From Vibrio zhanjiangensis (GTDB lineage: Bacteria > Pseudomonadota > Gammaproteobacteria > Enterobacterales > Vibrionaceae): DNA of 64,000 nucleotides. The translations under genes and the position numbers were made by a program. Under the pieces are notes generated by a model. That model ran no database searches, had not been told where the DNA came from, and worked only from the letters and a program-made list of their open reading frames with translations. The first letter of the stretch is position 1; every line of letters begins with the position of its first letter. The DNA lies in contig NZ_BSPW01000018.1 of assembly GCF_030161235.1 (NCBI RefSeq), positions 82,725-146,724 on the forward strand. The letters are read 5' to 3'. This document shows positions 1-8,827 of the stretch, piece after piece.

Positions 1-373
1 CATCTGCCGTTGACTCCACAATCGAGATATCTTTCAAAAATGCCACATCGCTAACTAAAAAGTACAGTTTTTGTATATGTTGCTTCACATTCCGATAGCT
101 TTGTTTTGCCTCTTGGAAGTACTGATCATCTCGGCGAATGACGTAGTTTTTGAAATGATGAATAAAGCCTAGGTACCCCATGTCGGTTTGTAACATGGCA
201 AGCGTTTGACTAATTTGAATTTGGTTTACGTAGTTTTCGCTGAGTTGCTGCTTGAGCACAGATAAGGTATGTGTTTTAAATAAAACGTATCCCCCCAGCA
301 ATAAGTTGGCAATGATAACCGTGAGTACAATATATGTATACGATTTATGTAGGTCTTGGACATTGTTGTACAT
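1..373 (-). CDS. Membrane sensor protein, N-terminal part (cut by window edge)
   Basis: Reading down from an ATG at 373 there is an open frame of 124 codons running off the window. A good ribosome site (GGAGG) lies seven bases upstream of the start. The protein begins with a short cytoplasmic tail, then one membrane segment at about residues 12-33 (YTYIVLTVIIANLLLGGYVL), then a hydrophilic helical region containing GYLGFIHHFKNYVIRRDDQY. This layout is typical of the N-terminus of bacterial transmembrane sensors (chemoreceptors, diguanylate cyclases or histidine kinases with a helical periplasmic module). The output domain is outside the window, so the type of sensor is unknown. It is divergent from the GNAT gene at 528. 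Confidence 0.75.
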   Translation of the reverse strand, partial: MYNNVQDLHKSYTYIVLTVIIANLLLGGYVLFKTHTLSVLKQQLSENYVNQIQISQTLAMLQTDMGYLGFIHHFKNYVIRRDDQYFQEAKQSYRNVKQHIQKLYFLVSDVAFLKDISIVESTAD

Positions 374-527
374 GTCAACCTCCAAATGGTATCTGTATAT
401 GAGAGTAGTTTAATATTTGTGGGTTGGTGAAAATTTTTCTCACCAAAAAGAAGAAAATGGTTGATATTGCCTGTTTATAATTACAGTATATTTCAATGTA
501 TTTTTTTGTATCGAAATATAAAACTGT

Positions 528-938
528 ATGACCCTGAATTATGTAGAAAATTTTCTATCACCGAGTGAATTTTGTCATTTGCGTGTGAAAGCAGGGCTTT
601 CGGCTAAATCACTGCAGGCTGCCACGATTGCACTGCCAAATAGCTTGTATGCCATCGCTATTCATGATGATCAGACACTGGTTGCCATGGGCCGAGTTGT
701 GGGGGATGGAGCCTGTAACTTTGAGGTAGTAGATGTTGCGGTGGACCCAGATTATCAAGGCCAAGGATTGGGGAAACAAGTGATGCAATACATTGATACT
801 TATCTCGCATCGGTCGCTTTAGAAGGTTCCTATGTTTCGATGATAGCCGATGAGCCCAAGTTTTATGAAAAGCTGGGATACAAATTGGTTTCTCCAGCTA
901 GCCAAGGAATGACAAAGAAATTTGAGCCAACTGAGTAA
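528..938 (+). CDS. GNAT family N-acetyltransferase
   Basis: A 136-residue protein of the GNAT fold, which moves an acetyl group from acetyl-CoA to an amine. The acetyl-CoA-binding motif A is clear at about residues 67-86: a beta strand (FEVVDVAVDP) followed by the pyrophosphate loop QGQGLGKQVM. The C-terminal FYEKLGYKLV is the usual GNAT motif B ending. The substrate cannot be told. The next gene, for a Rid-family protein, starts three bases after the stop codon, so the two are almost certainly co-transcribed. The 154 bases upstream are shared with a divergent sensor gene and must hold the promoter. Family call is firm; function is not. Confidence 0.85.
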   Translation: MTLNYVENFLSPSEFCHLRVKAGLSAKSLQAATIALPNSLYAIAIHDDQTLVAMGRVVGDGACNFEVVDVAVDPDYQGQGLGKQVMQYIDTYLASVALEGSYVSMIADEPKFYEKLGYKLVSPASQGMTKKFEPTE

Positions 939-941
939 TGT

Positions 942-1334
942 ATGATTCAAAAATGTAGCTATGACTTTTTGCCGGTGATCGCAGGTCCTTACGTGCATGC
1001 GACAAAGCATAATCAAACTCTGTATATTTCCGGACTAACAGCATTTGGTACAGATGTTCAGTGCGGTGAACTGAGTAAGCAAACTGAGGAAGTGCTGTCT
1101 CAATTATTGAAAATACTCGATTATGAAGCGTGTTCGGTATCTGACTTGATCAAGGTGACGATATTTGTCACAGACATAACCCAGCTTTCGTCAATTCGTC
1201 AGCAGTTGTTTGATGTCTATCAAAATCACCTACCTGCTTGCTCTTTAGTTGAGGTATCGGCATTGATTCACTCTGACTTAAAAATAGAAATTGAGGCTAT
1301 TGCAGCGCTCAATAGTAATGGTGGGCATCAATAA
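942..1334 (+). CDS. Rid (YjgF/YER057c/UK114) family protein lacking the catalytic arginine
   Basis: A 130-residue RidA-like protein. The family signature is present: GPYVHATKHNQTLYISG near the start, LIKVTIFVTDI in the middle and LVEVSALIHSDLKIEIEAIA at the end. Active RidA enzymes hydrolyse reactive 2-aminoacrylate and other imines, using an arginine in the motif PARSxVEV (Arg105 in E. coli). Here the same place reads PACSLVEV, so Arg is replaced by Cys, while the distal glutamate of IEIEAIA is kept. This places it with Rid subfamilies not expected to have imine deaminase activity. It starts three bases after the GNAT gene, so they form a two-gene operon. No terminator is obvious before the hydrolase at 1388. 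Confidence 0.85.
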   Translation: MIQKCSYDFLPVIAGPYVHATKHNQTLYISGLTAFGTDVQCGELSKQTEEVLSQLLKILDYEACSVSDLIKVTIFVTDITQLSSIRQQLFDVYQNHLPACSLVEVSALIHSDLKIEIEAIAALNSNGGHQ

Positions 1335-1387
1335 AAAACCTATGTTTTAACACTGATTTCACACTTAATATCACAGGATGTAAATTG

Positions 1388-2308
1388 ATGGTAAAAAGGA
1401 TCATTCTTGTGCATGGCCGTGCACAAAAACCATCCAAAGAGGACTTAGAACAGCTCTGGTATGAAGCAATAAATCACGGCCTCTTTAGAGATTTTGGTCA
1501 ACAGGCTATTGAGCAGTTTCGATCAGTCAAAAAGGATTTTATTTACTACGGTGACCTATCCAATGAGTTTTTGCGCAAGCCGACTGAAAATGCGGCGCTG
1601 CGCTTCCTATCATTAGAGAACTTAAAAAACTACACCAAAGAGCAGTTTAATCAAGAGTCCTATCAAGCATTGACCCAAGCCGGCTTTCTCAAAGAAGCAC
1701 TGGCAGACATCTTTTCGGCGCCGCTTGGCAAACTCGGTATTGCCACACCTTTGATTAAACTGGTTGCTCCCGACATGGCTCACTACTGGAATAGTGATTC
1801 CTACTATGGGAGTGATGTGAGAAGTCGGTTAACTCCAATTTTAAGACAGGCGCTGGATAGCGGAGATGACATTATGCTGGTGGGACATAGCTTAGGTTCT
1901 ATGATCTGCTTCGATGATCTATGGAAGCTTTCGCACTATGGCGAATATCGACGAACGTATGGCTCTAGGAAAAAAGTCGATCTTTTTGTCACATTGGGCT
2001 CACCTTTGGCAGATGAAAATATTAAGAAACATCTTAAGGGGAGTCAAAATCAAGGGTTTAAGAAATACCCCACCAATATAAGAAGATGGTGCAATCTGGC
2101 GGCAGAGGATGACTTTATTTCACACGATACCCAGGTCAGTAATGATTACATTGAGATGTCTAGATTGGGCTTGCTTGAACAACCAATTGAAGACGTCCAT
2201 ATCTATAACCTTACGGTGAGTGAAGGGCGCTCAAATCCTCATGCCTCTATTGGGTATTTGATCCATCCAGAGTTTACTCGCTTAATTTTTCAGTGGCTAA
2301 ATCACTAG
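1388..2308 (+). CDS. Alpha/beta hydrolase (lipase/esterase-like)
   Basis: A 306-residue protein with the alpha/beta hydrolase pattern. The first strand and oxyanion region are IILVHGRAQ (residues 5-13), and the nucleophile elbow is LVGHSLGSM with Ser168. A later LFVTLGSPLAD strand is usual in lipases, and a histidine in SNPHASIGYLIHPEF is a likely third member of the triad. There is no signal peptide, so it is probably cytoplasmic. The ATG at 1388 is preferred over a TTG just before it because AGGA at 1375-1378 lies nine bases upstream. It follows the GNAT-Rid pair by 53 bases. Substrate unknown. Confidence 0.8.
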   Translation: MVKRIILVHGRAQKPSKEDLEQLWYEAINHGLFRDFGQQAIEQFRSVKKDFIYYGDLSNEFLRKPTENAALRFLSLENLKNYTKEQFNQESYQALTQAGFLKEALADIFSAPLGKLGIATPLIKLVAPDMAHYWNSDSYYGSDVRSRLTPILRQALDSGDDIMLVGHSLGSMICFDDLWKLSHYGEYRRTYGSRKKVDLFVTLGSPLADENIKKHLKGSQNQGFKKYPTNIRRWCNLAAEDDFISHDTQVSNDYIEMSRLGLLEQPIEDVHIYNLTVSEGRSNPHASIGYLIHPEFTRLIFQWLNH

Positions 2309-2494
2309 TTTCGCAGGCCAAATCAATCGCTTTGTTGGCGAAGTGGCAGAGAATAAGCAATAAAATTGAGATGCATGTACAAATTTCTGGTTTTTAGGCG
2401 GTCGTATTACTGGTATCGATAAATTATCTATTTGTCATCCAGCGGTTATCACGTAGATTGTGTTGCAAATTTGTTAAGCCAAAAAGGATGCAAA

Positions 2495-3724
2495 GTGATT
2501 TTACCGATTAACAAGTACCTCTATATCTCATTTCTTGTCACTGCTAATGCCTTGGCGAATGTTGACACTTCCCCATCAAATGTTGGAGTGAGTGATGTTT
2601 CTTTTCAACAATTCAAGGGAGCTTGCCCACTGTACAATGTGACTCTTGAGCTCAGCACTGATGATTATGGCGCTGAGACAAGTTGGACGATAAAAAATAG
2701 CCAAAATCAGCAGCTGTATACTGGCTCAGGCTATGGTAACAATCAGATCGAACATAAGACGATGTGTTTAGAATCCGGTAATTATGTGCTTGAGATACGT
2801 GATTCTGAAGGCGATGGGATGTGTTGCGGTTATGGTGAAGGCTCCTATAGTCTCAGCCTTGATGGGCAGGTGTTAGCTTCGGGAGGCGTATTTCGTTATT
2901 CTATTGAGCATGGCTTTGTGTTAGGTGCTGGCAAAGACAAGGGGGAAGACTACTACCAATCGGCGCGGGGCAAGTCAGGTTTTGTTCTGAAAACGGCTTT
3001 ACATAACATCATCAAACAGCATCAACCGCAGGGTTATTCGGCGGTATGGAATTTGGTCGGCTCAATAGACGTTGATCGCTATTACGAAAAGGATGGCAGC
3101 CTCCTCGATATCTACTCGGAAAACGCATCCGGTGTCGATTCGATAAACTATACCGCTAAGGTCGATCAATGTGGCCAATATCGTCGCGAGGGAGATTGCT
3201 ACAACCGCGAGCACTCATTTCCTAAAAGCTGGTTTGGTGGAAAAATCGAGCCGATGAACTCAGATGGTCATCATCTATTTGCATCAGATGGTTATGTGAA
3301 TGCAAAGCGAGGGAATTGGCCATTTGGTGAAGTTGGTGTCTCTGAATACCAATCATCAAACGGCTCTAAACTGGGTTACGCAGCAAACTATTTGAATTAC
3401 TCCGGTATCGTATTTGAACCTGTGGACGAATTTAAAGGTGATTTAGCCCGAGTGTATTTCTATATGGCGACGCGATACGAAGATGAGATTGCAAGTTGGG
3501 AAGGCAATACCAGTAATTCTGATGCTGTGTTAAATGGCACTCGTGACTCTGTGTTTGAGCCTTGGGTTCTTGAAATGCTCAAGCGTTGGCATGCCGATGA
3601 CCCGGTAGACCGAAAAGAGCGAGACCGAAATGAGGCGGTGTATCAATTTCAGAACAATCGCAACCCATTTGTCGATCACCCTGAGTTTGTTGCAATGATT
3701 TGGGGTGAATCAAAGACTAAATAG
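2495..3724 (+). CDS. Secreted endonuclease I family nuclease with an N-terminal accessory domain
   Basis: A GTG start at 2495 with AAGG seven bases upstream gives a 409-residue protein with a signal peptide of about 21 residues; a longer in-frame reading from 2432 would bury it. Residues 43-135 form a cysteine-bearing beta domain (LSTDDYGAETSW, DSEGDGMCCGYGEGSY) like the small accessory domains fused to secreted enzymes of marine bacteria. Residues 155-400 are the endonuclease I (EndA/Vvn/BsnA) fold: NREHSFPKSWF with His240 as likely general base, then DGHHLFASDGYVNAKRGN holding metal ligands. Such enzymes cut DNA, sometimes RNA, without sequence preference outside the cell or in the periplasm. 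It is longer than the usual 230-280 residue periplasmic form. Confidence 0.88.
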   Translation: MILPINKYLYISFLVTANALANVDTSPSNVGVSDVSFQQFKGACPLYNVTLELSTDDYGAETSWTIKNSQNQQLYTGSGYGNNQIEHKTMCLESGNYVLEIRDSEGDGMCCGYGEGSYSLSLDGQVLASGGVFRYSIEHGFVLGAGKDKGEDYYQSARGKSGFVLKTALHNIIKQHQPQGYSAVWNLVGSIDVDRYYEKDGSLLDIYSENASGVDSINYTAKVDQCGQYRREGDCYNREHSFPKSWFGGKIEPMNSDGHHLFASDGYVNAKRGNWPFGEVGVSEYQSSNGSKLGYAANYLNYSGIVFEPVDEFKGDLARVYFYMATRYEDEIASWEGNTSNSDAVLNGTRDSVFEPWVLEMLKRWHADDPVDRKERDRNEAVYQFQNNRNPFVDHPEFVAMIWGESKTK

Positions 3725-3747
3725 AGGCCCATATCCAGACAGGGCCT
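3725..3747. terminator. Weak candidate terminator hairpin
   Basis: AGGCCC (3725-3730) can pair with GGGCCT (3742-3747) across an 11-base loop, directly after the nuclease stop codon and between two convergent genes. There is only TTT after it, so intrinsic termination would be weak. Confidence 0.35.
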
Positions 3748-3771
3748 TTGGTCGAAAGGTGAGTATTGTCT

Positions 3772-4524
3772 TTATTGTTTATACTCACCTTTTATTGAAG
3801 CTTCACGATAAGCCTTAAGTTTGCCCTCAGATTTGAGCTTTGCTAACCCGCGATTAAATGCATCAACCAGCTCTTTTGAGCGTGGGGATTGTTTGGATAT
3901 GATGACGAAGTAGTCTCGGGCCGACAGTGACTTCTCATTGGGCTCTATTTTGTCAGTCAGTTTAAGGCTAGTGATGGTCTCCATCCCAACGTCCATATCT
4001 TCTAACACAATGTCCAAACGTCCGGCACTTAATTTTTTGTAGTTATTTTCCGCGCTTGCAATACGTTGAATTTCTAATTGACCGGCCTTTTCCATGTCTT
4101 CGATACCATAAGCGTAACCTGTTACCCCACCAATTTTGTATTTTTTCAGATCATCTTTTGTGCTCCAGCTTACAGGGTTACTTTTTTGCTGGAATAGGCC
4201 AGTGCTAAGCGTAATCACAGGATCGGAGTAAATAAAAAATTGCTCCCTATCTGGGTTTTTGCTCCAAATAAGTGAGCCATCATAATTGCCTAGCTTGGCT
4301 TCTTCAAAGCCTCGTTTCCAAGGCATATACGTAAATTCGACTTGGTACCTTTCAGCTTCGAACGCTTCTTTGACTAGTTGAGTCATAAAGCCGCCGTTTT
4401 TTAGAGACTTGGATTGATAGGGTGCCCACTCTCCATTAGCCAGTTTAACAGTATTGGCTAGAGCGATATTTGCTGTAAGCAGAGGCAGCAATAGGCACAA
4501 AAAGTAACGTATCATACTATTCAT
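3772..4524 (-). CDS. Periplasmic solute-binding protein, family 3
   Basis: A 250-residue protein with a signal peptide of about 23 residues (MNSMIRYFLCLLLPLLTANI then ALA-N). The mature part has the family 3 binding protein pattern: GEWAPYQSKSLKNGGFMTQLVKEAF at the start, WKRGFEEAKLGNYDGSLIWS, then GGVTGYAYG and LDIVLEDMDVGMETI. These proteins bind amino acids or similar small ligands. No permease or ATPase gene is adjacent, so this is an orphan, perhaps a sensor partner or a transporter component acting with genes elsewhere; vibrios carry many such orphans. AAGG lies upstream of the first ATG. It is convergent with the endonuclease gene. Confidence 0.85.
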   Translation of the reverse strand: MNSMIRYFLCLLLPLLTANIALANTVKLANGEWAPYQSKSLKNGGFMTQLVKEAFEAERYQVEFTYMPWKRGFEEAKLGNYDGSLIWSKNPDREQFFIYSDPVITLSTGLFQQKSNPVSWSTKDDLKKYKIGGVTGYAYGIEDMEKAGQLEIQRIASAENNYKKLSAGRLDIVLEDMDVGMETITSLKLTDKIEPNEKSLSARDYFVIISKQSPRSKELVDAFNRGLAKLKSEGKLKAYREASIKGEYKQ

Positions 4525-4645
4525 TTTCTTACCTTAAAGTGGTCAATTCAGTAATAGAAAGGATAGTCTAGATACAAACTTAAGCACTTATTTCACTGTA
4601 TTTTGCAGCAGTGAAAAGTACTGCAAGGATATGAATGCTCTAGCT

Positions 4646-5167
4646 TTAAGTTATGGTTAAAGAATACTCATCTATCTCTGAATTCTCGGTATTGATTGGA
4701 TCAAAGCCAAGCTTAAGTAAAATGGCTTTGCTTTTGTCATTCCAGCCATGAACACCAGCCCAAATGTTTCCTTTGTAACCACTTTTGCTTACCTGTTTGA
4801 GTATTTCTCGGCACATGCTAGTGGCATGACCTTGTCCTCTACGATCTGGCATCACCCAATACGCTAGGGCAAAGTTGTCACTTCTTGGAAGTAGTGTGAC
4901 TTGGCCGATAAGTGATAAATCATTCTCACTTAGGCATGTCCAGACGAAACATGCATTTGTTTGCCAATCGAGAGATCGTTCGAGACACCATTTCTTGGCT
5001 TCACCCAGCGTTTTAAGTTTTGAAAGTGGTAGGTCAGTATGGAATGCCCGCACACTGATTGCATCAAATAAGGATGCAGCATCAACAACGGACACTGGCC
5101 TAAAAATCATGCCAGAAGCGCTAAATAGACGCTGTCGATAAATAAGCTCTAGTACTTCATACATCAT
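4646..5167 (-). CDS. GNAT family N-acetyltransferase (RimJ/RimL type)
   Basis: A 173-residue acetyltransferase resembling the RimJ/RimL group that modifies protein N-termini, though other amines are possible. The motifs are FRPVSVVDAASLFDAI (start of the fold), LIGQVTLLPRSDNFALAYWV, the acetyl-CoA loop PDRRGQGHATSMCREIL (about residues 111-127), and NDKSKAILLKLGFDPI near the end. Two ATG codons stand in tandem at 5167 and 5164 and either could be used. It stands alone, with its promoter in the 446-base gap shared with the choline operon, so the two units are divergent. Confidence 0.82.
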   Translation of the reverse strand: MMYEVLELIYRQRLFSASGMIFRPVSVVDAASLFDAISVRAFHTDLPLSKLKTLGEAKKWCLERSLDWQTNACFVWTCLSENDLSLIGQVTLLPRSDNFALAYWVMPDRRGQGHATSMCREILKQVSKSGYKGNIWAGVHGWNDKSKAILLKLGFDPINTENSEIDEYSLTIT

Positions 5168-5613
5168 TTAGAAATAAACCTATCATTAGTGTTCTAATTA
5201 TTGATTTTATTCTTTTTAGCAAAACAATACTCAGTAAGTTTACTTGGCAAACCGCCCACATTATTGCTGATAACTCTGTAAACATCAATGGTTAGTGATA
5301 TCTTACAATGAAAAGCGCATTTTTTGACATGAGTTTGTTGTTAATCTGTAGATCATTTTAATGGTGCTAGGTAGCAGTTTTGTGAAAATTGATTTGAACT
5401 CTAATCAATTATGCGGCATTTTATTTTTACGTAAATCGTCAATGTAAAAGCGAATTAGCGGAGTATGGTATTGCGGTCCTAATCGATAAAAAGCCGCTTC
5501 GAAGAAGATGAGTTCACGCTAGTCTTGATGCCATAAGGTAGGTTTCAACATCCGTTAATCTAGGCAGTTGTTCGCACATTGACTATGTAAAACAAAAAGA
5601 TACTAAGTACAAC
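5168..5613. other. Divergent intergenic region upstream of the choline operon; no betI
   Basis: This 446-base AT-rich gap holds no credible coding frame. It separates a GNAT gene from betB. In the betIBA-proXWV operons described in vibrios, the TetR-type repressor gene betI lies immediately before betB; it is missing here, and no fragment of it could be recognised. The gap contains a dyad at 5387-5410 that may be an operator. The ribosome site before betB is poor. Confidence 0.7.
5387..5410. promoter_or_regulatory. Perfect inverted repeat, candidate operator of the choline operon
   Basis: AATTGATT (5387-5394) and AATCAATT (5403-5410) are perfect inverted copies with an 8-base spacer, about 200 bases before betB. 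The size and symmetry suit a dimeric repressor such as BetI, but no match to a known BetI site was checked. Confidence 0.4.
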
Positions 5614-7074
5614 ATGAAAATAAAATCTCAATATATTGGTGGGTGTGCATGTCACGCCACGTCAGGTGAAACCTTTACTACTTACAATCCAGCTAATGGT
5701 GAGCCGCTAGCTGAGATAGGCCAAACTAGTGTTGACGATTTAGACTTGGCAATAACGTCGGCCAAAAAGGGATTTCAAATTTGGTCGGCAATGACGCCTG
5801 TCGAGCGAAGCCGAGTTCTGTTAAAGGCGGTTGAAATTCTTCGTCAGCGTAATGATCAACTTGCAGCATTGGAAGTGGCTGATACTGGAAAGCCTTTGCA
5901 AGAGGCCATCGAGGTCGACATTGCGACAGGTGCCGATGTTATTGAATATTACGCGGGAGTTGCGCTCGCGATGCAAGGTGAACAGCAGCCGTTGAGTGAA
6001 AGCCAATTTTTCTATACTAGGCGTGAGCCATTAGGGGTATGCGCAGGTATCGGAGCTTGGAATTATCCAATTCAGATTGCTATGTGGAAATCTGCACCTG
6101 CGCTCGCGGCTGGCAATGCCATGATCTTTAAACCGTCTGAAGAAACCCCTCTGTCGGTGTTAAAGCTGGCAGAAATTTATACCGAGGCCGGCTTACCCGA
6201 TGGGGTATTTAACGTAGTGCAAGGGGATCATAGAGTTGGACAAATGTTAACCGCACATCCTGATATTGCGAAAGTGTCCTTTACCGGCGAATCGGGAACA
6301 GGTAAGGCTGTGATGGCTGATAGCGCTGCAACGCTCAAACACGTGACTATGGAGCTGGGTGGCAAATCGCCTATGGTGGTATTTGAGGATGCGAATTTAG
6401 ACGATGCGGTGTCTGCTGCCATGGTGGCCAACTTTTATACCCAAGGTGAAGTGTGTACTCACGGAACAAGAGTCTATGTGCATGAATCGCAGTATGAAGC
6501 TTTTTTGAGCCAGTTAAAACAAAGAACGGAAAAGCTTGTCGTCGGCGACCCTATGGATAGGGATACTCAAATTGGCTCACTGATTTCTCGTCAGCATCTC
6601 GATAAAGTTTTAGAAGCCATTGAAGTTGCTAAACGAAGCGGTGCCAAGCTTCTTACTGGCGGCTACCAAATCTCAGATAATGGCTTAGCGAAAGGTAATT
6701 TTGTTGCTCCGACAGTCTTTTTTGATTGTTCAGATGATATGCCACATGTCAAAAATGAAATCTTTGGTCCTGTTATGTCAGTGCTTAAGTTTTCAGGCGA
6801 GCAGGAGGTTATTGCACGAGCGAATGACACAGATTATGGCCTAGCTGCAGGGGTATTTACTCAAGACTTGGCCAAAGCCCATAGAGTCATCCATCAGCTT
6901 GAAGCTGGGATCTGTTGGGTGAATACGTGGGGCAACTCGCCTGCTCAAATGCCTGTTGGCGGATACAAACATTCAGGTCTTGGCCGAGAAAATGGTCCGG
7001 AAACATTGCGCCACTACACCCAGACCAAAAGTATCTTGGTTGAGCTCGGCCGATACGAAAGTCCTTATTCTTAG
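5614..7074 (+). CDS. betB: Betaine aldehyde dehydrogenase
   Basis: A 486-residue NAD(P)-dependent aldehyde dehydrogenase that oxidises betaine aldehyde to glycine betaine, the second step of osmoprotectant synthesis from choline. It reads as BetB throughout: [20 protein letters not shown] with the oxyanion Asn150, [30 protein letters not shown] with general base Glu247, [10 protein letters not shown] with catalytic Cys281, and EIFGPVMSV. The N-terminus carries an unusual CACHATSG stretch. It is the first gene of betB-betA-choX-choW-choV, 24 bases before betA. In other bacteria this operon responds to choline and salt; the usual repressor gene betI is not next to it here. Confidence 0.95.
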   Translation: MKIKSQYIGGCACHATSGETFTTYNPANGEPLAEIGQTSVDDLDLAITSAKKGFQIWSAMTPVERSRVLLKAVEILRQRNDQLAALEVADTGKPLQEAIEVDIATGADVIEYYAGVALAMQGEQQPLSESQFFYTRREPLGVCAGIGAWNYPIQIAMWKSAPALAAGNAMIFKPSEETPLSVLKLAEIYTEAGLPDGVFNVVQGDHRVGQMLTAHPDIAKVSFTGESGTGKAVMADSAATLKHVTMELGGKSPMVVFEDANLDDAVSAAMVANFYTQGEVCTHGTRVYVHESQYEAFLSQLKQRTEKLVVGDPMDRDTQIGSLISRQHLDKVLEAIEVAKRSGAKLLTGGYQISDNGLAKGNFVAPTVFFDCSDDMPHVKNEIFGPVMSVLKFSGEQEVIARANDTDYGLAAGVFTQDLAKAHRVIHQLEAGICWVNTWGNSPAQMPVGGYKHSGLGRENGPETLRHYTQTKSILVELGRYESPYS

Positions 7075-7098
7075 GTTTGTGCTATCTGAGAGGTAAAA

Positions 7099-8799
7099 AT
7101 GAAACGGAGCTATGATTATATTATCGTTGGTGCAGGCTCAGCCGGCTGTGTATTAGCCGATAGACTTTCAGAGAGTGGCCAACACCAAGTGCTGTTGCTT
7201 GAAGCCGGTGGCAGCGATAAAAGTATTTTTATTCAAATGCCTACGGCTTTGTCCTACCCAATGAATACAGAGAAGTACGCATGGCAGTTTGAAACCGTTG
7301 CCGAACAAAGCATAGAAGGGCGAAAGTTGCATTGCCCGCGCGGTAAAGTATTAGGTGGCAGCTCTTCAATTAACGGTATGGTCTATGTACGCGGTCACGC
7401 ATGTGATTTTGATGAATGGGAAGAACATGGCGCAGTAGGCTGGAATTATCAAGCGTGCTTACCTTATTTTAGACGAGCAGAAACATGGATTGGTGGCGAA
7501 GATGACTACCGGGGTGGTGGTGGCCCGCTAGGAACATGCAGCGGTAACAATATGACGCTCAATCCATTGTATGAGGCCTTTATTCAAGCCGGAGAGGAAG
7601 CGGGCTACCCGACAACCTCAGACTACAATGGCTATCAGCAAGAAGGCTTTGGTACCATGCACATGACGGTCGACAAAGGTGTCAGAGCGTCAACCTCTAA
7701 TGCCTACTTAAGGCGTGCGTTAAAGCGCTCGAATTTGACCTTGTTAACGGGTGTTCAGGTACACAAGGTATTGCTTGAAAACAAAAAGGCGATAGGTGTT
7801 GAATATGAATTCAAAGGCAAAACGATCCAATGCTTGGTAAATCATGAAGTCATATTGAGTTCAGGCCCCATTGGTTCAGTACAGCTTCTTCAGCTCTCCG
7901 GCATAGGCCCGAAATCAGTGCTTGAAAAGGCAGGCGTGAACCTTGAGCATGACTTAGCGGGCGTCGGTGAAAATCTTCAGGATCACCTTGAAGTGTATTT
8001 TCAATATCAGTGCAATCAACCGATTACGCTCAATAGTAAACTCGGTCTAGTCAGTAAGGGCATGATTGGCGCACAGTGGATCTTGACTCGTAAAGGATTG
8101 GGTGCAACCAACCACTTTGAGTCGTGTGCCTTTATTCGCTCGCGTAAAGGGCTTAAGTGGCCCAATATTCAGTATCATTTTCTACCCGCAGCGATGCGCT
8201 ACGATGGGCGGGTTGCTTTTGATGGTCACGGCTTTCAGGTTCACGTTGGGCCGAACAAACCCCAGAGCCGAGGTCGTGTAGCCATTACGTCAAATGATCC
8301 TAAAGACAACCCCCGAATTGAGTTCAACTACATTTCAACTGAACAAGATCGCCAAGATTGGCGCGATTGTATCCGCTTAACAAGGGAGATTTTAGCTCAA
8401 CCTGCAATGGATATGTATCGAGGTGATGAAATTCAGCCGGGAGAACACATCACCAGCGATCAAGCAATTGACGAGTGGGTTAAGCAAAATGTCGAGAGTG
8501 CTTATCATCCTTCATGCTCTTGTAAAATGGGGGCGGATGATGACCCTATGGCGGTGCTAGATGCACAATGTCGTGTGCGTGGCATTGAGGGCTTGAGAGT
8601 GGTGGACTCTTCGATTTTTCCCACGATTCCGAATGGGAATCTTAATGCTCCCACCATCATGGTAGCAGAGCGTGCTGCGGATCTCATCTTAGGTAAACCA
8701 CTGATGGCAGCGAAAGATCTTCCAGTGTGGATAGCGCCAGATTGGGAAGAAAAACAAAGAATCAATACCCCTGTCCGAGAGTTGCAAACTCAGGTTTGA
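7099..8799 (+). CDS. betA: Choline dehydrogenase (FAD, GMC family)
   Basis: A 566-residue flavoprotein of the glucose-methanol-choline oxidoreductase family. It oxidises choline to betaine aldehyde, feeding BetB. The FAD-binding motif is at the start ([19 protein letters not shown]), followed by [15 protein letters not shown], the second GMC signature ([17 protein letters not shown]), and the C-terminal active-site region [13 protein letters not shown] and [31 protein letters not shown] before the ATG is a good ribosome site. The length is close to E. coli BetA (556). It probably works at the inner membrane, passing electrons to the respiratory chain. It is followed after 28 bases by the choline-binding protein gene. 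Confidence 0.95.
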   Translation: MKRSYDYIIVGAGSAGCVLADRLSESGQHQVLLLEAGGSDKSIFIQMPTALSYPMNTEKYAWQFETVAEQSIEGRKLHCPRGKVLGGSSSINGMVYVRGHACDFDEWEEHGAVGWNYQACLPYFRRAETWIGGEDDYRGGGGPLGTCSGNNMTLNPLYEAFIQAGEEAGYPTTSDYNGYQQEGFGTMHMTVDKGVRASTSNAYLRRALKRSNLTLLTGVQVHKVLLENKKAIGVEYEFKGKTIQCLVNHEVILSSGPIGSVQLLQLSGIGPKSVLEKAGVNLEHDLAGVGENLQDHLEVYFQYQCNQPITLNSKLGLVSKGMIGAQWILTRKGLGATNHFESCAFIRSRKGLKWPNIQYHFLPAAMRYDGRVAFDGHGFQVHVGPNKPQSRGRVAITSNDPKDNPRIEFNYISTEQDRQDWRDCIRLTREILAQPAMDMYRGDEIQPGEHITSDQAIDEWVKQNVESAYHPSCSCKMGADDDPMAVLDAQCRVRGIEGLRVVDSSIFPTIPNGNLNAPTIMVAERAADLILGKPLMAAKDLPVWIAPDWEEKQRINTPVRELQTQV

Positions 8800-8827
8800 G
8801 GGAACCAGTAATGATAAGGAAACCATT

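Noticed and set aside
819..1016. Open frame of 65 residues opposite the GNAT and Rid genes
   Set aside because: Lies entirely on the opposite strand of two well-supported genes and has no family character; a shadow.
5168..5613. A decayed betI upstream of betB
   Set aside because: No frame on the plus strand shows a TetR-type helix-turn-helix, so the region is treated as non-coding.
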